64,000 nt of DNA from assembly GCF_902493135.1 (NCBI RefSeq), contig NZ_CABUOD010000008.1:1-64000 (forward strand). The letters are read 5' to 3'. Positions 1 through 12,100 of this stretch are shown here, in pieces. Position 1 is the first letter of the stretch. Every line of letters begins with the position of its first letter. This DNA is from an uncultured Parabacteroides sp. (GTDB lineage: Bacteria > Bacteroidota > Bacteroidia > Bacteroidales > Tannerellaceae). A program made the position numbers and the translations under genes. Below the pieces are notes generated by a model, which did no database searches, was not told where the DNA came from, and worked only from the letters and a program-made list of their open reading frames with translations.

Positions 1-87
1 GGCTCCACCTCATCGTGATGCAGTTCAGGGGATGCGAGTTGGAAAGAATGGAAGAGGTACATCCGTAAACACGGAGCCGTCCCTCTT

Positions 88-1860
88 TTATTGATCCAAT
101 GTGAATGTATCTCTGTATTCCGACGGTGTCATTCCGTATTTATTTTTGAATGTACGATAAAAACTCCGCACATTATTGAAACCCGAATCGGCAGCCACCG
201 CTTCGATCGTGTAAGAATTGTAGTCTTTTAGCAAGCTGATGGAGTGATCCAGCCGTTTGTTGTTGATATACCCGTTGAAATTCGTACCGGCGAAAGTCTG
301 TATCAACTGTGCGAACACGTTTTTGGAAATATGAACCTGTCTCAGCAAAGCATCCCGCGAAATCTCCGGATCCAGATACAACTTCTTTTCTTCCATCACC
401 CTTTCCAGCTCGTTGAATAACTTTTGATTCAGAAGAGCCGTTCTCGAATCGGAGGCATTTCCCGCCTTTTGTTCCGCCTCCTGCTCCTGTTCGGATGTAC
501 CGGTTTGCAGGGTGGCGGCATAAAGCTGTTTCAGTTCTTCGATTTCATCGTTTGCCTTATGCAGTTTCTCCCGGTACACAACTCCTTCATCTATCTGTTT
601 GGCCAGTACGCGGTTTTTCTGCCGGGTGATGCGCAGGTGCCGGCCGATCAGGTAAATCGTAAGCCCGGCGAACAACAATGCCCCTAACGTGGCGATCAGT
701 ATGATTCGTTGCCGGTCTATTTGGGCGTCCTGTTCCTTGATCAGCAGGTCTTTTCTATTCGTGGCATAGATGGTCGCCAACTCTAACGCGGCGTTCTGCT
801 TATTGCGTGCGTTGATGCTGTCTTTGATCGCATCCCGGCGTTTCCGGTACTCCAGGGCGGCGCGGTAGTTGCCGTTTCCGGCCGCGATTTCCGAGCGATA
901 ATCCAGATTGTTGATGAAATCGCCGTTGATGGTGTCGTTCCCGAAGATCTGCTCGTCGGGGATCGTCTCGGCCGCCTCTTTGAACTGTTTCGAGCAGATC
1001 AGGTAAGGGATTGCATCCCTGTGTCCGACCTCTGTCTTCGAAAACCGGGTGGAACGGAATTTATCGAAGGCGGCTGCTGCCTTTTCCGGCTGTTTGTTCT
1101 CCTCATAAATAGCCGCCAGTTTACTGTATAAATATCCGTATTGCTCATCGCAATAACCTTCCGGCGGTCCGGGCATTCCGCTCATCCTGTCGATCAGCTT
1201 TTTCCTCTTCTCTCCGGTTTCGATGGCTTTCTCCAGTTCATTTTTGTTGAGACAGTCAGTCATTTGCTGGCCGTAAATAAAAGAGAGGTAAGCAAGCTCG
1301 CGTATATCCGAACTGTTTTCAAGCAGTGCGATTGCCTGCATGGTGTACTGGTCGGCTTCTTCGTCCACCCCTTGATTCCGGTAAATCTTTCCGATCAGAT
1401 GCAACATTTCGCTTTCCAGCCTTTTGTTGCCTGCCAGTCGGGCTTTTTCGCACAATTCTGTTGCGACCTGCATGGCCTGCGGATAGTTGGAAAAGCGTGT
1501 GTTGAGGTCTACGAATGCATTTTTTATCTGTATCTCTGTTTGGGGCGAAGCGGTTTTCATGGAGTCGCTATTCATCACTTTTTGCAGATAGTTTTCTGCG
1601 ATATGGAACATCCCCTGTTGGTCGTAGATACAGTACCGCATGTAATCGGCTTTGAATTCGGAAATACGGTTTTTCATGATCGCCGTGTCTAAGAGGAGCA
1701 AGGCGCGTTCCGGCTCCGAGATCCTGATGGACTGGATATACGTAAGTGTATAGAGACTGTCGGCGGAGGAAGACGGTGTCTTTTCTCCGGATTCCGGGTG
1801 ACATTGGCTTCCTAAGAAGATACAGGCGGCTAAGAGCAAGGTCGTGTAAAATGTTTTCAT
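88..1860 (-). CDS. Membrane-anchored TPR/AraC-type transcriptional regulator
   Basis: A 590-residue one-component sensor. The N-terminus (MKTFYTTLLLAACIFLG) is an export signal. Residues about 30-375 are helical repeats of TPR type (for example the stretch with NYPQAMQVATELCEKARLAG), predicted to lie in the periplasm. One membrane helix follows at about 383-403 (IILIATLGALLFAGLTIYLIG), then a cytoplasmic coiled segment, and a C-terminal AraC/HTH_18 DNA-binding domain at about 490-590 ending in the family signature GFNNVRSFYRTFKNKYGMTPSEYR. The frame stays open to an ATG at 1986, but I place the start at 1860 because the signal peptide begins there and a promoter-like sequence lies at 1886-1913. 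The ligand and target genes are not visible. It is divergent from the DUF4469 gene. Confidence 0.85.
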   Translation of the reverse strand: MKTFYTTLLLAACIFLGSQCHPESGEKTPSSSADSLYTLTYIQSIRISEPERALLLLDTAIMKNRISEFKADYMRYCIYDQQGMFHIAENYLQKVMNSDSMKTASPQTEIQIKNAFVDLNTRFSNYPQAMQVATELCEKARLAGNKRLESEMLHLIGKIYRNQGVDEEADQYTMQAIALLENSSDIRELAYLSFIYGQQMTDCLNKNELEKAIETGEKRKKLIDRMSGMPGPPEGYCDEQYGYLYSKLAAIYEENKQPEKAAAAFDKFRSTRFSKTEVGHRDAIPYLICSKQFKEAAETIPDEQIFGNDTINGDFINNLDYRSEIAAGNGNYRAALEYRKRRDAIKDSINARNKQNAALELATIYATNRKDLLIKEQDAQIDRQRIILIATLGALLFAGLTIYLIGRHLRITRQKNRVLAKQIDEGVVYREKLHKANDEIEELKQLYAATLQTGTSEQEQEAEQKAGNASDSRTALLNQKLFNELERVMEEKKLYLDPEISRDALLRQVHISKNVFAQLIQTFAGTNFNGYINNKRLDHSISLLKDYNSYTIEAVAADSGFNNVRSFYRTFKNKYGMTPSEYRDTFTLDQ

Positions 1861-1885
1861 TCCATGAATTATGTTACGGGCTGTA

Positions 1886-1913
1886 AAAGTATAAAAAAAT
1901 AACCAGTTTACAA
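1886..1913 (-). promoter_or_regulatory. Probable promoter of the TPR/AraC gene
   Basis: Read on the minus strand: TTG (1913-1911), a 17-nt spacer, then TATACTTT (1893-1886). This resembles the Bacteroidota -33/-7 arrangement (TTG then TAnnTTTG), although the last base of the -7 element differs and the spacer is slightly short. Its position supports the start codon at 1860 over the upstream ATG. Confidence 0.35.
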
Positions 1914-2120
1914 GCTCTGATAGTTTTACCTTCCAAAAATGATAGGAATAGGCCGGTTTCACCTGAGTCGGATGACAATTTAGCATACCGTAGGATTAAT
2001 TGGCACGCATTCCCGATTCCTCTTTTCTTCCTTTGCATCCACTAACCCGTCGGAGTAATCCGGCACATTATTATAATAAATAGAATGGTGTACAAACGTT
2101 CGGTCTGGCTCTCCATAATG

Positions 2121-2169
2121 GAGAGATGGCCGGCGTTTGTATTTTCCTGCAGAACGCCGGCCATCTCTC
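2121..2169. repeat. Hairpin, 17-bp perfect stem, 15-nt loop
   Basis: Left arm gagagatggccggcgtt (2121-2137) is an exact reverse complement of the right arm (2153-2169). There is no T-run on either side, so a simple intrinsic terminator is unlikely. It sits about 80 nt upstream of the DUF4469 start codon and may lie in its leader. Confidence 0.7.
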
Positions 2170-2249
2170 ATCTATAATAAGAAGTGAAAAGCAGATCGAA
2201 TGTCAAAAAAACGGGATAGGGGAAGTTCCCTTCCATAAATATATCAAAC

Positions 2250-3011
2250 ATGCAGAATACCCTGAAAGGTTGGTTGGCAGACAATACCGTCACCACCGAC
2301 AACAAAGACGACAAAATCCTGCTGCTCGAATCGGCAGGGAGTGTTAACCTCGACAAAATCTGTGAGGAAATGAAGAATGAAGACACGGGCCTCCGGACGG
2401 AGACAATCGTGCATGTGGTAACCTTGTTCCTGCGCATTGTCGCGCGGTTTATCCTGAACGGCTATAGTGTCAACACGAGCCTATTCCGCGCCGTCGCCCA
2501 GTTTACCGGCGTGATCGAAGGCGGCAAATGGGATCCGGAGAAAAACTCCGTCTACGTCTCCTTCATCCAGGACAAGATGATCCGTGAAGAGATTGCCAAG
2601 ACGACGGTCAACATCCTCGGCATGAAAGCCGACGTGATGTACATTCTCGAAACGGAAGACAAGAAGTCGAAACTCAAAGACGGCAGCGCGACGGCAGGCC
2701 GCAACTTCTTCGTCCGTGGCGCGATGCTGAAAGTGATGGGCGACGACCCCTCGGTAGGCGTGACGCTGACCGACGAAAAAGGGGTGGTGAAAAAGCTCGA
2801 AGACGACGAAATCGCCATCAACAAGCCGTCCGAACTGACGCTGCTGATCCCGGCGGACCTGACGGCGGGGACTTATACGTTGACGGTGACGACGCAGTAC
2901 TGCCATGGCGGAAACTCATTGCTGAAAGAACCGCGTAGCGTAAGCACGACTGTCTATATCGGTGGAAAACCCAGCGGAGGGGGCGAAGAAGAGCGCCCGG
3001 GAGAGTTGTAA
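2250..3011 (+). CDS. DUF4469 protein with HU-like DNA-binding N-terminal domain
   Basis: 253 residues. The N-terminal half (about 1-120; MQNTLKGWLADNTVTT, VNTSLFRAVAQFTGVIEG) matches the Bacteroidota HU/IHF-like DNA-binding fold. The C-terminal half (about 125-245) is a beta-sandwich of the DUF4469 type, with YTLTVTTQY and a glycine/acid tail. No signal peptide, so it is probably cytoplasmic and possibly nucleoid-associated. The family's exact role is not established. It is preceded by one hairpin (2121-2169) and followed by a cluster of hairpins (3024-3097), which make it look like a single-gene unit. Confidence 0.8.
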   Translation: MQNTLKGWLADNTVTTDNKDDKILLLESAGSVNLDKICEEMKNEDTGLRTETIVHVVTLFLRIVARFILNGYSVNTSLFRAVAQFTGVIEGGKWDPEKNSVYVSFIQDKMIREEIAKTTVNILGMKADVMYILETEDKKSKLKDGSATAGRNFFVRGAMLKVMGDDPSVGVTLTDEKGVVKKLEDDEIAINKPSELTLLIPADLTAGTYTLTVTTQYCHGGNSLLKEPRSVSTTVYIGGKPSGGGEEERPGEL

Positions 3012-3023
3012 TGAATGAATTTA

Positions 3024-3097
3024 GAACAAGGCATGTTCGCGTCTGCGAACATGCCTTGTTCGTTATAACGAACACCCGATGTTCGCGAACGCGAACA
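3024..3097. repeat. Cluster of three dyads built on the TGTTCGC word; possible terminator
   Basis: Dyad 1: gaacaaggcatgttcgc (3024-3040) pairs perfectly with 3045-3061 across a 4-nt loop. Dyad 2: gttcgttataacgaac (3058-3073) is a perfect 16-bp palindrome. Dyad 3: tgttcgcg (3080-3087) pairs with cgcgaaca (3090-3097). All are made from the words GTTCG(C) and (G)CGAAC. Dyad 1 could end transcription of the DUF4469 gene, but no T-run follows, so a protein-binding or REP-like role is also possible. Confidence 0.65.
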
Positions 3098-3145
3098 AGA
3101 ATAAGCGCAATAAGATTGTATAACAGAAATAAGAACAAAAACGAA

Positions 3146-6100
3146 ATGTGTATGGAACAATTTTTACAAACGAAAGAAAGAGTCCCACTTGGGTCTTGTA
3201 GGGGTCGATACCGGAAGATTTTTCGATATCTGCTTCTATTCCAAGTTTGGATGTTGCTACTGGTTGGATGGCAGGAAGCAGGGGCTTACATTGTAACTTT
3301 AGATAAAGTAGAGTTTACGGAGCATTTAAAAGATGGATATATAGAGCTGAGATTGCCAGTATATGAAAGTAAAGATAACGATGAAGGGCTGGATTATGGT
3401 TCGCTAACAGCGGACGGTAAAGAAATCCTGCGATTTTATACAATGGAAAAAGAAGACACCTGGCAATCCGATGGAGATACCAAGTGGATTAAAGCAAAGG
3501 CTCCGTATGGATATGGAGAAATCGAAAGTCAAGATGGTAAATCATTTATAAGCTTGAAGAAAGACTATAACGAATATACTTTGGCTGTCACTAAAGGCGT
3601 AGAGGACAACACATATGATGTAGCATATGCCAGATTCAGATGGTATGTCCCGTCAGAATGGGGAGGATCTGATTTGGATTTTGCTATCACATTGAATATT
3701 GATTATAATGGTGACAGCAAGGGGCTACAAAAGGTAAATAAAGGTTTAGGAAAAGCTACTGGAGGTACTTTCCCGACTCCTCAATTATCTTATCAGTTGT
3801 CGACGACACCGGGATGTTATAACGTGACCTATACCGGCATATCAAGCCCTAAAGATGGCTCCCAATACAATTGGTCCGGTGGTGGGTGGATAACAAGCAC
3901 TGCATCTACCGGCTCGACCGACTATAAGATCAGCAATCAGGCTCAGGATGTGACTTTTACGTATGCGTATAAGATGCATGGTTATGCACACACGAATCGG
4001 GCGGCTACTATCTCGTTAAAGTCATTCCATTATCCGGATGAACTCAAATTGGCAGATGCCCCGAATGGCGCTACAACCATCAGTTGGACTATTAATAATA
4101 GCGGATTGGAGGATTTTAGCAAAACAGGCAAGTTTGAAGTGCAACGTGCCACGGACGTCGGTTTTTCGCAAGGTGTAAAGTCGGTAGGTATAGTGGAATT
4201 GAAAAGTGGAAAGAGCGAGTACTCGATAACCGATCCTACCGGCAATGACAACTTAATCGGTACGGTTTATTACCGCCTCCGTCGTGCGGATGCGGCTCTG
4301 TGGGAGTGGAAGTATGTTGTGTCTTCGTCCATCCAGAAGGTGATGACACACCAGAATGTGGCTTCTGCCAAAGTCGAACGTCTGAATTGGAGCACACAAC
4401 CGCAAGCCAAAATCTCTTGGACGTTGGAAGAAAAAACCGATAACATTATATGGTCGGATGGCGCAAGGGTCATCGTGAAAAGAACCAAGGACTATGGTGG
4501 CGGCAGACAATCGACCGATGAGGTTGTCGCCACCGAAGCGGATATGAAAAACGGTTATCTGATCGATGAGTTGAATATGACATGTGTAAATTATACCTAT
4601 TCGGTTTATGTCAAACCGGGCAATAATAACTATCCGGCATTGAATCCGATACCGGTGTATATTGATCCGGATACTCCGATCTTGCCAACCCTTTTGGGGA
4701 TGGTAACCTCGATTGAGGTCTCCAAGGGCTATTATCCGAATCATACGACCATCGAATGGGAAACGGACGGGAACCCGATCGACCAGTTTGAGATCCTTCG
4801 CCGTGAATACATAGTGGATCAGGGTGAAGATACCGGTTGGAAAACAATTGAAACAAGAGAAGGGTCGCAGCAAACTACATTTATCTATAATGACCAGTTG
4901 GGGGTGCCGGGCATGATTTACGAGTATCGGGTGGCTGCCGTCACAACCTGTGTAGACAAGAAAGTCTCTAACCCTTCCGCCATCACTCGCGGTTTCCGCA
5001 GCCCCACCGGCATCATCAGCGGGCGCATCACCTACAGCTACGGCGATGCCGTCCCCGGTGTGGATGTCATGCTTTCCAGTAAAGATTTGCTGGCCGGACA
5101 GAGCTTGCTGTTTACAGGTAACGAAAATAGCTACATCGAAACAGATGAAGCGATCGAGACGCCTGCCAACTTTGCCGTCCAGGCTTTTGTTAAGCCTACA
5201 ACGACCAATCAGACCGCGACGATTGTCAGTTTCGGACGCTACAGCCTCGGCCTGGAAAACGGCAAACCGGCGTTCAAAGCCAAAGCAGATGCCGGATGGA
5301 CAGTCGCCGACACTACGCTTTTAACGATGAGTTTCACACAGCTGACAGCCATGTATGACGGCAGCAGCTTCAATATCTATGTGGGTGGCGAACTGAAAAG
5401 GTCTTATTCCGCCTCCGGGCAAGTCGGGGATATCAGTACGGCCAAAGTCTCTATCGGTAAAAGTTATACAGGCTATGTCGACGAAGTGCGCCTTTGGAGC
5501 AAAGGCCTGACCGATGTGGAAGTGAAGCAAACATACAACCGTCTTTTGACTGGTAATGAAGAAGGTTTGATAGCCTATTGGCGGCTGAACGATCCGGTGA
5601 CGGACGAGTTCTACGACATTTCCTATTCCAAAGCCGATTACAATGCGCATCACGGCAAAATCCATAACGCAACGTTAAGCACCGGAACCGAAGCCTTTCC
5701 GACCCAGCAGCAATTAGCGCTGCGCGGACTGACGGACGCTTCGGGCAATTATTCCGTAAGCGGCATTCCCTATGCCGGGAATGGAACAGCCTATACGCTG
5801 ACACCTACCCATCCGATTTTCAATTTCGACCCGTCGGAGCAGACCGTTACGATCGGGCCGGATGCGGTGACAATGTCGAATATCAATTTCCAGAACAAGA
5901 CGGCTGTCAAGGTCGAAGGATATGTCTTTTATGAAAACAGCAGCATACCGGTTGTCGGAGCTACGTTCGAAGTGAACGGCCAGGCGGTAGTCAGTAACGG
6001 CGAGTTCGTCAAAAGCGGTGATAAAGGACAATTCGCCTTTAGCGTACCGGTAGGCGAGCAGACCGTACGGGTGGTGAAAGCGAACCATACGTTTAAGCAA

Positions 6101-9100
6101 AACGGCCTTTTGCTTGACTCGAAGGGGATAAACCTGAATTATCAGGCGAATATGGCCGACGTCCGCTTCTGGGACCAGACGAAAGTAAAGCTGATCGGCC
6201 GTGTGGCCGGCGGTACGGTGGAAGGGAATAAGCCGCTTGGTTTCTCGCTCTCGAAGAACAACCTCGGCGACAACCCGACACTTGTCTTGCAATTGGAAGG
6301 AGATGTCACTTCTGAAATCTATGACAAAGACGGTGTTTTCAAGGACGGCGTGATCGACCAGAATGCTCCGGACCAGATGGACAGCACAATGATCCACTGG
6401 AACAGCAAATACGACAACGGGGTCAGCTACCAGCAACAAAAGATCGTGATCACCCCTGATGCAGAGACCGGTGAATACGAAGCCTGGCTCTATCCCGTCA
6501 AATATAAGGTGACGCAGGCGACTGTCCAACAAGGTTGGGACGGGCTGCTGCCGGATGCAGCACCTGTCGTCAATCTGGAAAATGCCTTTACCGAACAGAC
6601 GTCGGAATATACCGATGAAAAGAAGGGGGAGACCTATCGCCTTGCTTATAATGAGGAATATTCACTGATCCATCGTGTCAGTCCGACCATCAGCTACAAG
6701 CAGGGGAATGCAAGTGGCGCCAAGACGGATTATTTCGGTTTACAGTACACGACCATTCCGGATCTGAAGGGATTGGAAGAGCCGGATACGCTTGTCCTCT
6801 ATGATAAAAAAAGTAAGGAATATCTTTTCAAGGACGGCGAAGGGAAAGGCTTGCCGGTATTCTCGACCGGAACCTGGGGCTTCCATATCGAAGCAACGGA
6901 AGATTATGCCTATAATGGCGTGACGGAAGGCGAAGGAGCTAAGGTGGACCGTGTCCCGACGCAAAGCGGAGAGGTAAGTATTACGAATACTTTCAATCAG
7001 AATGCAGCTCCTCAGAAAGCGACATTGAATGATCAGGGCAGACTCTATGTCGATCTTGTGATGAATAAGCCTCGTTTTGCCAATAATGATTACGGGAGCT
7101 TGAGCATAGCCGTGACGATTGGTGATAAAAAGTATGAAGCGCCCGGATTGAAAGGCTTCCTTCTGGGGGCGGATCCGAATACGGATGGTCTGGACTTTGT
7201 GACGGCCGGTCCTATCACGCTTTTGAACATCCTGCGCGACCCTCCCGGAAGCGCCAGCTATACTTGGTGGGAAAGCGGACAGAACTATTCTTATAATACA
7301 ATGAGTACGAAAGGGTTCACCAACGTCGGGACGGAGGGAGTTACGACAAAGTTGGGTGTGAAAACGGCAACCGGTATCGGCATCGGGGCAATGGTCCTGA
7401 CCGAAACGGAGATGGAGAACAATATCCAGGCAAGCATCAACCACGAAGAGACGACCAATCATCCGGATGCACGTACGATGACGGTGACGACTAATTCCCG
7501 TTATCAGACCAGCGACGATCCGCTTAATGTCGGCTCGGCTGCGGATGTCTTTATCGGCTTTTCCAATAACCTCTATTACGGGGCGGTGAATGAAATCGAA
7601 TTGCTGGACAAGGAAACCTATGATGGTAAAGGCGGTGAAAAGGATGTTTATGCTACGACTACAAAGGATGGCAAGACCTATTATATATGTAAAGGCTCGA
7701 ACCTGAATGTGTCTGTTTCCGGATCGACTCTTTTCTCTTATCCGAAAATGCATATCGAGAATATCGTGATCCCGAATCTGGAGACATTGCGCAACAATAT
7801 GCTGTATACGCCGGATGCCATTACGGAAACGGAAGCACAGGCGATGGCGACTGCACAAAACCGTATGATCTATCGTTCGAATGTCTCGAAAGACGATGAT
7901 ACTTTCGGATCTACGGGTAGCTATAAGATCTTTATTCCGAACACGGGAGTCCCGGAAGAAGAACAGGAAGATGAATTCCTGACAAAGTTTTTAGGGAAAA
8001 AGAAAAAGGTTAAGGGGGGGACGCCTGACTCGATCTCCATGTACAACAATGCGATCAAGGAATGGGTACGTGTCTTGAAGCAGAATGAAGATGAAAAGCT
8101 GGCTGCGATCAAGAAAGGTGACTTTGTCGAACGGAACCGTTCGTTCCATGCCTCTTCCCCGGTAGAATATACCGAATCGTACGAGATGGCTAAAGAAGAT
8201 GGCTATTCGTTCGAGTTTACCGCCACAGCCGGGGTCGCAGCCGAGTTCGGATTTTCGATTGGGGGCGCCGGTGTGGTGACAGCGATCGACCAGCAGTTCG
8301 GTGGCGTAGGCTCTGATGAACAGAATTTTACGGAAGGCGAGACGGCTTCAAGCGGGTTTGTCTTGGCTGATGAAGGCGATTTCGATTATATCAGCGTGGA
8401 TGTGCTTCGGGCTGCTCCTGTCGATACGACTTTCAAGAGTAAATGGAATAATATGTATAATGAACTGGGAGACTTCAATGATCAAGGGGATGTCGATCCC
8501 GGAAAATTGAAAAAGTGCGTACAGTATGGTAACTTTATATTCAAGACCCGTGGCGGTGCTACCGCTTGCCCGTACGAACCTGCCGAATACACGCAATACC
8601 AGGATGGCGACCAAAAATTATTGAATGAAGCCACCATGCAGATCGAACGTCCGAGCTTGGAAGTCGAAAAGCCTGTGGTGACGAACGTGCCGTCCGATAA
8701 AGCGGCGGTCTATAACCTGAAGCTGATGAACGATTCGAAAGTGTCCGGGGCAACGGCCATCTTTACGATCGCCATCGTGGATGCTGCCAACCAGAAGGGG
8801 GCGAAGTTCTCCATCGACGGCGTGCCGTTGGGAGAAGGGCGCGGGATCGAAGTCCCTTACGGCGAAGTGCTGAATAAGGTGCTGGAAGTACGCCGTGGTA
8901 CGGAATACGATTATGAAGACTTGGCTCTCGTGTTGAAATCGCAGTGCCAGTCCGATCCGACCGATAATCAGGCTGACATCGCCGATACCGTCTACATCTC
9001 CGCACACTTTATCCCGTCGTCCAGCGATATCAACATCAAGAACCCGACGGATAAATGGACGCTGAACACGCAGTCTTCGCTCGATTCGACTTCCGGCAAG

Positions 9101-12100
9101 TATTACATGCCGTTGACGATCGACGGGTTTGATGTGAACTTTACAGGCTTCGACCATATCGAAGTGCAGTACAAACCCTCTTCCGGTTCGGATAAGGACT
9201 GGACGAACATTTGCAGCTTTTTCAACGATTCCGTTCCCTATAAAGCCGCTTCCGGCGAGAAAGCGATGATCGAGGGGGCGACTATCTCGACCCGCTTCTA
9301 TGGGGCAGAAGACCAGAAGTACGATATCCGCGCGGTGACGTTCAGCAAGGTCGGCAACGAGTTCGTGACGAAATCATCCCCGGTCATTTCCGGTGTGAAG
9401 GACACGAAACGGCCTGTCGTGTTCGGCAATATCCAACCTGCCGACGGCGTGTTGGGCATCGAAGACGAAATCCGCCTGAACTTCAACGAAGAGATTGCCG
9501 AAGGCTATATGACCGACGTGAAGAACTTCCAGGTGACAGCCGTTCGCAACGGTTCGAATGGCGACCACAGTACATCGCTGACTTTCGACGGGACCTCTTC
9601 TTATCTGGCGACACAGGCGGAACGCAACCTGGCGGATAAAGACGTATCGGTCGAAATGTGGGTATTGCCGTCTACTCTCGGACAGAAAATGACGCTGTTC
9701 AGCCACGGGACGACAACCAATGCGCTGGAACTCTCCATCGGAGCGGACAATTCGATCCAGGTAAGCATCGGCGGAAAGGTGTATGCCTCCAAGCCGCAGA
9801 GTTTCAAAACGACCGATTGGGCGCACGTCGCCATGACCTATAAGGCATCCAACCGCCAGCTCTCTGCTTATTTCGGCGGAACGGAAGTGATCACCGGGGT
9901 ACAGACCTCCGAGCCGAACACTTCGATCGGGCCGATGCAGTTCGGGCGCGGCGTGAGCGGCGATAACTATTTTGCCGGTAAGATGCACGAAGCGCGTGTC
10001 TGGAACAAGGTGGTAGCCTCGAACGAAATCATGGCGAACAAGCTGACCATCTATACCGGACAGGAAGCGGGCATGTTGGCTTATTATCCGATGAACGACG
10101 GCAAGGGCGACCGTGTGACCGACAAGGCACAAGGGGCTACGGCATGGATCTATGGCGCCGATTGGAGCACGCTTGCCGGGCTGTCGGTAGCATTTAAGGG
10201 AGATACGCTCATGGCTGTCAACACCTCGAAGGTCGCGTTGACCGATGCGCAGGACTATACGCTTGAGTTCTGGTTCAAGGCGGCTCCCGGACAGAAAGAG
10301 GCCGCTTTGGTATCGAATGGAAAAGGGGTCGGTGACGAGAACAACACGAATCGTAACAAGGTGTTTGTCGGGTTCGCCGATAACAAGTTGGTGTTCCGTA
10401 ACAACGGCCATGAAGAGGTTCTTTCGGGAAAATGGGACGATGACAGTTGGCATCATTTCGCCATCGCCGTGAACCGGAATGCCGGAAATGCGCAGATTTT
10501 CCTCGACGGGGCGCTGAATACTTATTTCGATGCAGGCAAGCTGGGCGGTTTCTCCGGAACGAACCTGTATCTCGGTGCTCGCCGTTGGACGGAAGCCACG
10601 CAGATGGTCGACCACACGGATATGTACCTGAAAGGGCAGGTCGACGAACTCCGCCTTTGGAACATGGCGTTGCCTTCGACGATCATCAATAAGAACTACA
10701 ACGTTTGCCCGAAGGGTTCGGAAATGGGACTGATGCTTTATATGCCTTTCCATAAATATATCACCAATAGCGCGAACGTCCGGGAGATGGTTTTCAGTGG
10801 CGAAGATTTGGTGACGGATTCGACTTTGGTCATCGGCGGCAGCCGGTTGGCCTCTGAGGAGAAAGCGCCTGTACGGGCGAAGGGTCCCGAAGTCTCCATC
10901 CCGTTCACCTTTGTGGTCAATAAGGATGCGTTGGTGATCAACCTGATGGATACGCCCGAAGCGTTGGAAAAGGCAGTGGTCAACTTTACGGTTAAGGATG
11001 TGAGCGACCTCAATGGCAACCTGATGCAGAGTCCGGTGACTTGGAGCGCATACATCAACCGCAATCAGTTGAAGTGGAGCCAGTCCTCAGTGACAAAGGA
11101 GAAGAAGCTCTACGCTCCGATGACCTTTATGGTCGATGTGGAAAACCAGGGCGGTACGGAAAAGAACTTTACGATCGAAGGACTTCCTGCCTGGCTGAAA
11201 GCCGATCCGGCTTACGGCACGATCGACCCGTTGGGACGCCAGCCGATCCTGTTTACGGTAGACGAAGGTACGAATGTCGGACGCTATGACGAGGTGGTCT
11301 ATGTGAAGGGGGATAACAATGTTTCGGAAGCATTGCCGGTGACCTTGAAGGTGTTCGACCAGCAACCGGACTGGACAGTCGATCCGGCTGATTTCAAATA
11401 CAACATGAATATTTATGGTAAACTGCGTGTGAACAAACTGTTCTCGACGGATGCCGAAGATATGATTGCCGTGTTCGATGGCGGCCGTTGTGTCGGTGTC
11501 GCCAACAACCGGTATGTGGATAAGAATGATATGTGGTATGTATTCCTGACTGTTTACGGAAACGAAATCAAGGGTGGCGAGCCGTTGAACTTCCGTGTAT
11601 GGGATGCCAGTACCGGTACTGTTTACGATGCCTATTGCGATACACTGGTTACGTTTGGCAGCAACTCGGTTGTGGGGACGGCTTCGGAGCCGGTTGTTTT
11701 TGACGCCGAAGAACGGGTGGTTCAGAATATCGACTTGACGGAAGGTTGGAATTGGGTCTCTTTCAATGTCAAGAGCGATGCGCCTGACTTGGTGACAATC
11801 ATGAAGAATTCGATGTTACTCGGAGACGAACAGGTGAAAGACGAAGCGAAAGGTGCATTTGCGGCTTACGACAAAGAGTCCGGAACGTGGTTGGGCAGTG
11901 ATATCGTATTCGACAACAAACATATGTATCTGATCCAATCTTCTGTCGCGCAGAAACTCTCTGTCTCAGGTATTGCGATCAAGGAAAAGGAAGACCTGAC
12001 GATACCGGTTGCCGCTAAATGGAACTATATCAGTTATCTGCCGATGACCAATTTGCCGATCGCTGAGGCTTTGTCTGGCTACAGCGCCAAGGAAGGTGAC

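Larger units (their letters stand above)
1861..2249. other. Divergent intergenic region, 389 bp
   Basis: This region separates the TPR/AraC gene (-) from the DUF4469 gene (+). It holds a promoter-like sequence for the former (1886-1913) and a 17-bp-stem hairpin (2121-2169) close to the latter. I see no convincing gene in it; the short open frames here lack family resemblance. Confidence 0.6.

Noticed and set aside
1..68. Plus-strand frame open from the window edge to TAA at 66-68 (could be the C-terminus of a gene)
   Set aside because: Only 21 residues, another frame is open for 29 codons here as well, and neither shows a recognisable ending.
1999..2016. TTGGCACG resembling the -24 half of a sigma-54 promoter
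   Set aside because: At the -12 position the sequence is CCC rather than TTGC, so the second half is missing.
3011..3145. Longer N-terminus for the giant protein from ATG 3011
   Set aside because: It would translate the hairpin cluster into an Arg/Cys-rich stretch ahead of the signal peptide.
9374..10753. 459-codon minus-strand open frame inside the giant gene
   Set aside because: It runs antisense to the LamG coding region, is rich in Arg/His as expected of a shadow frame, and has no family resemblance.
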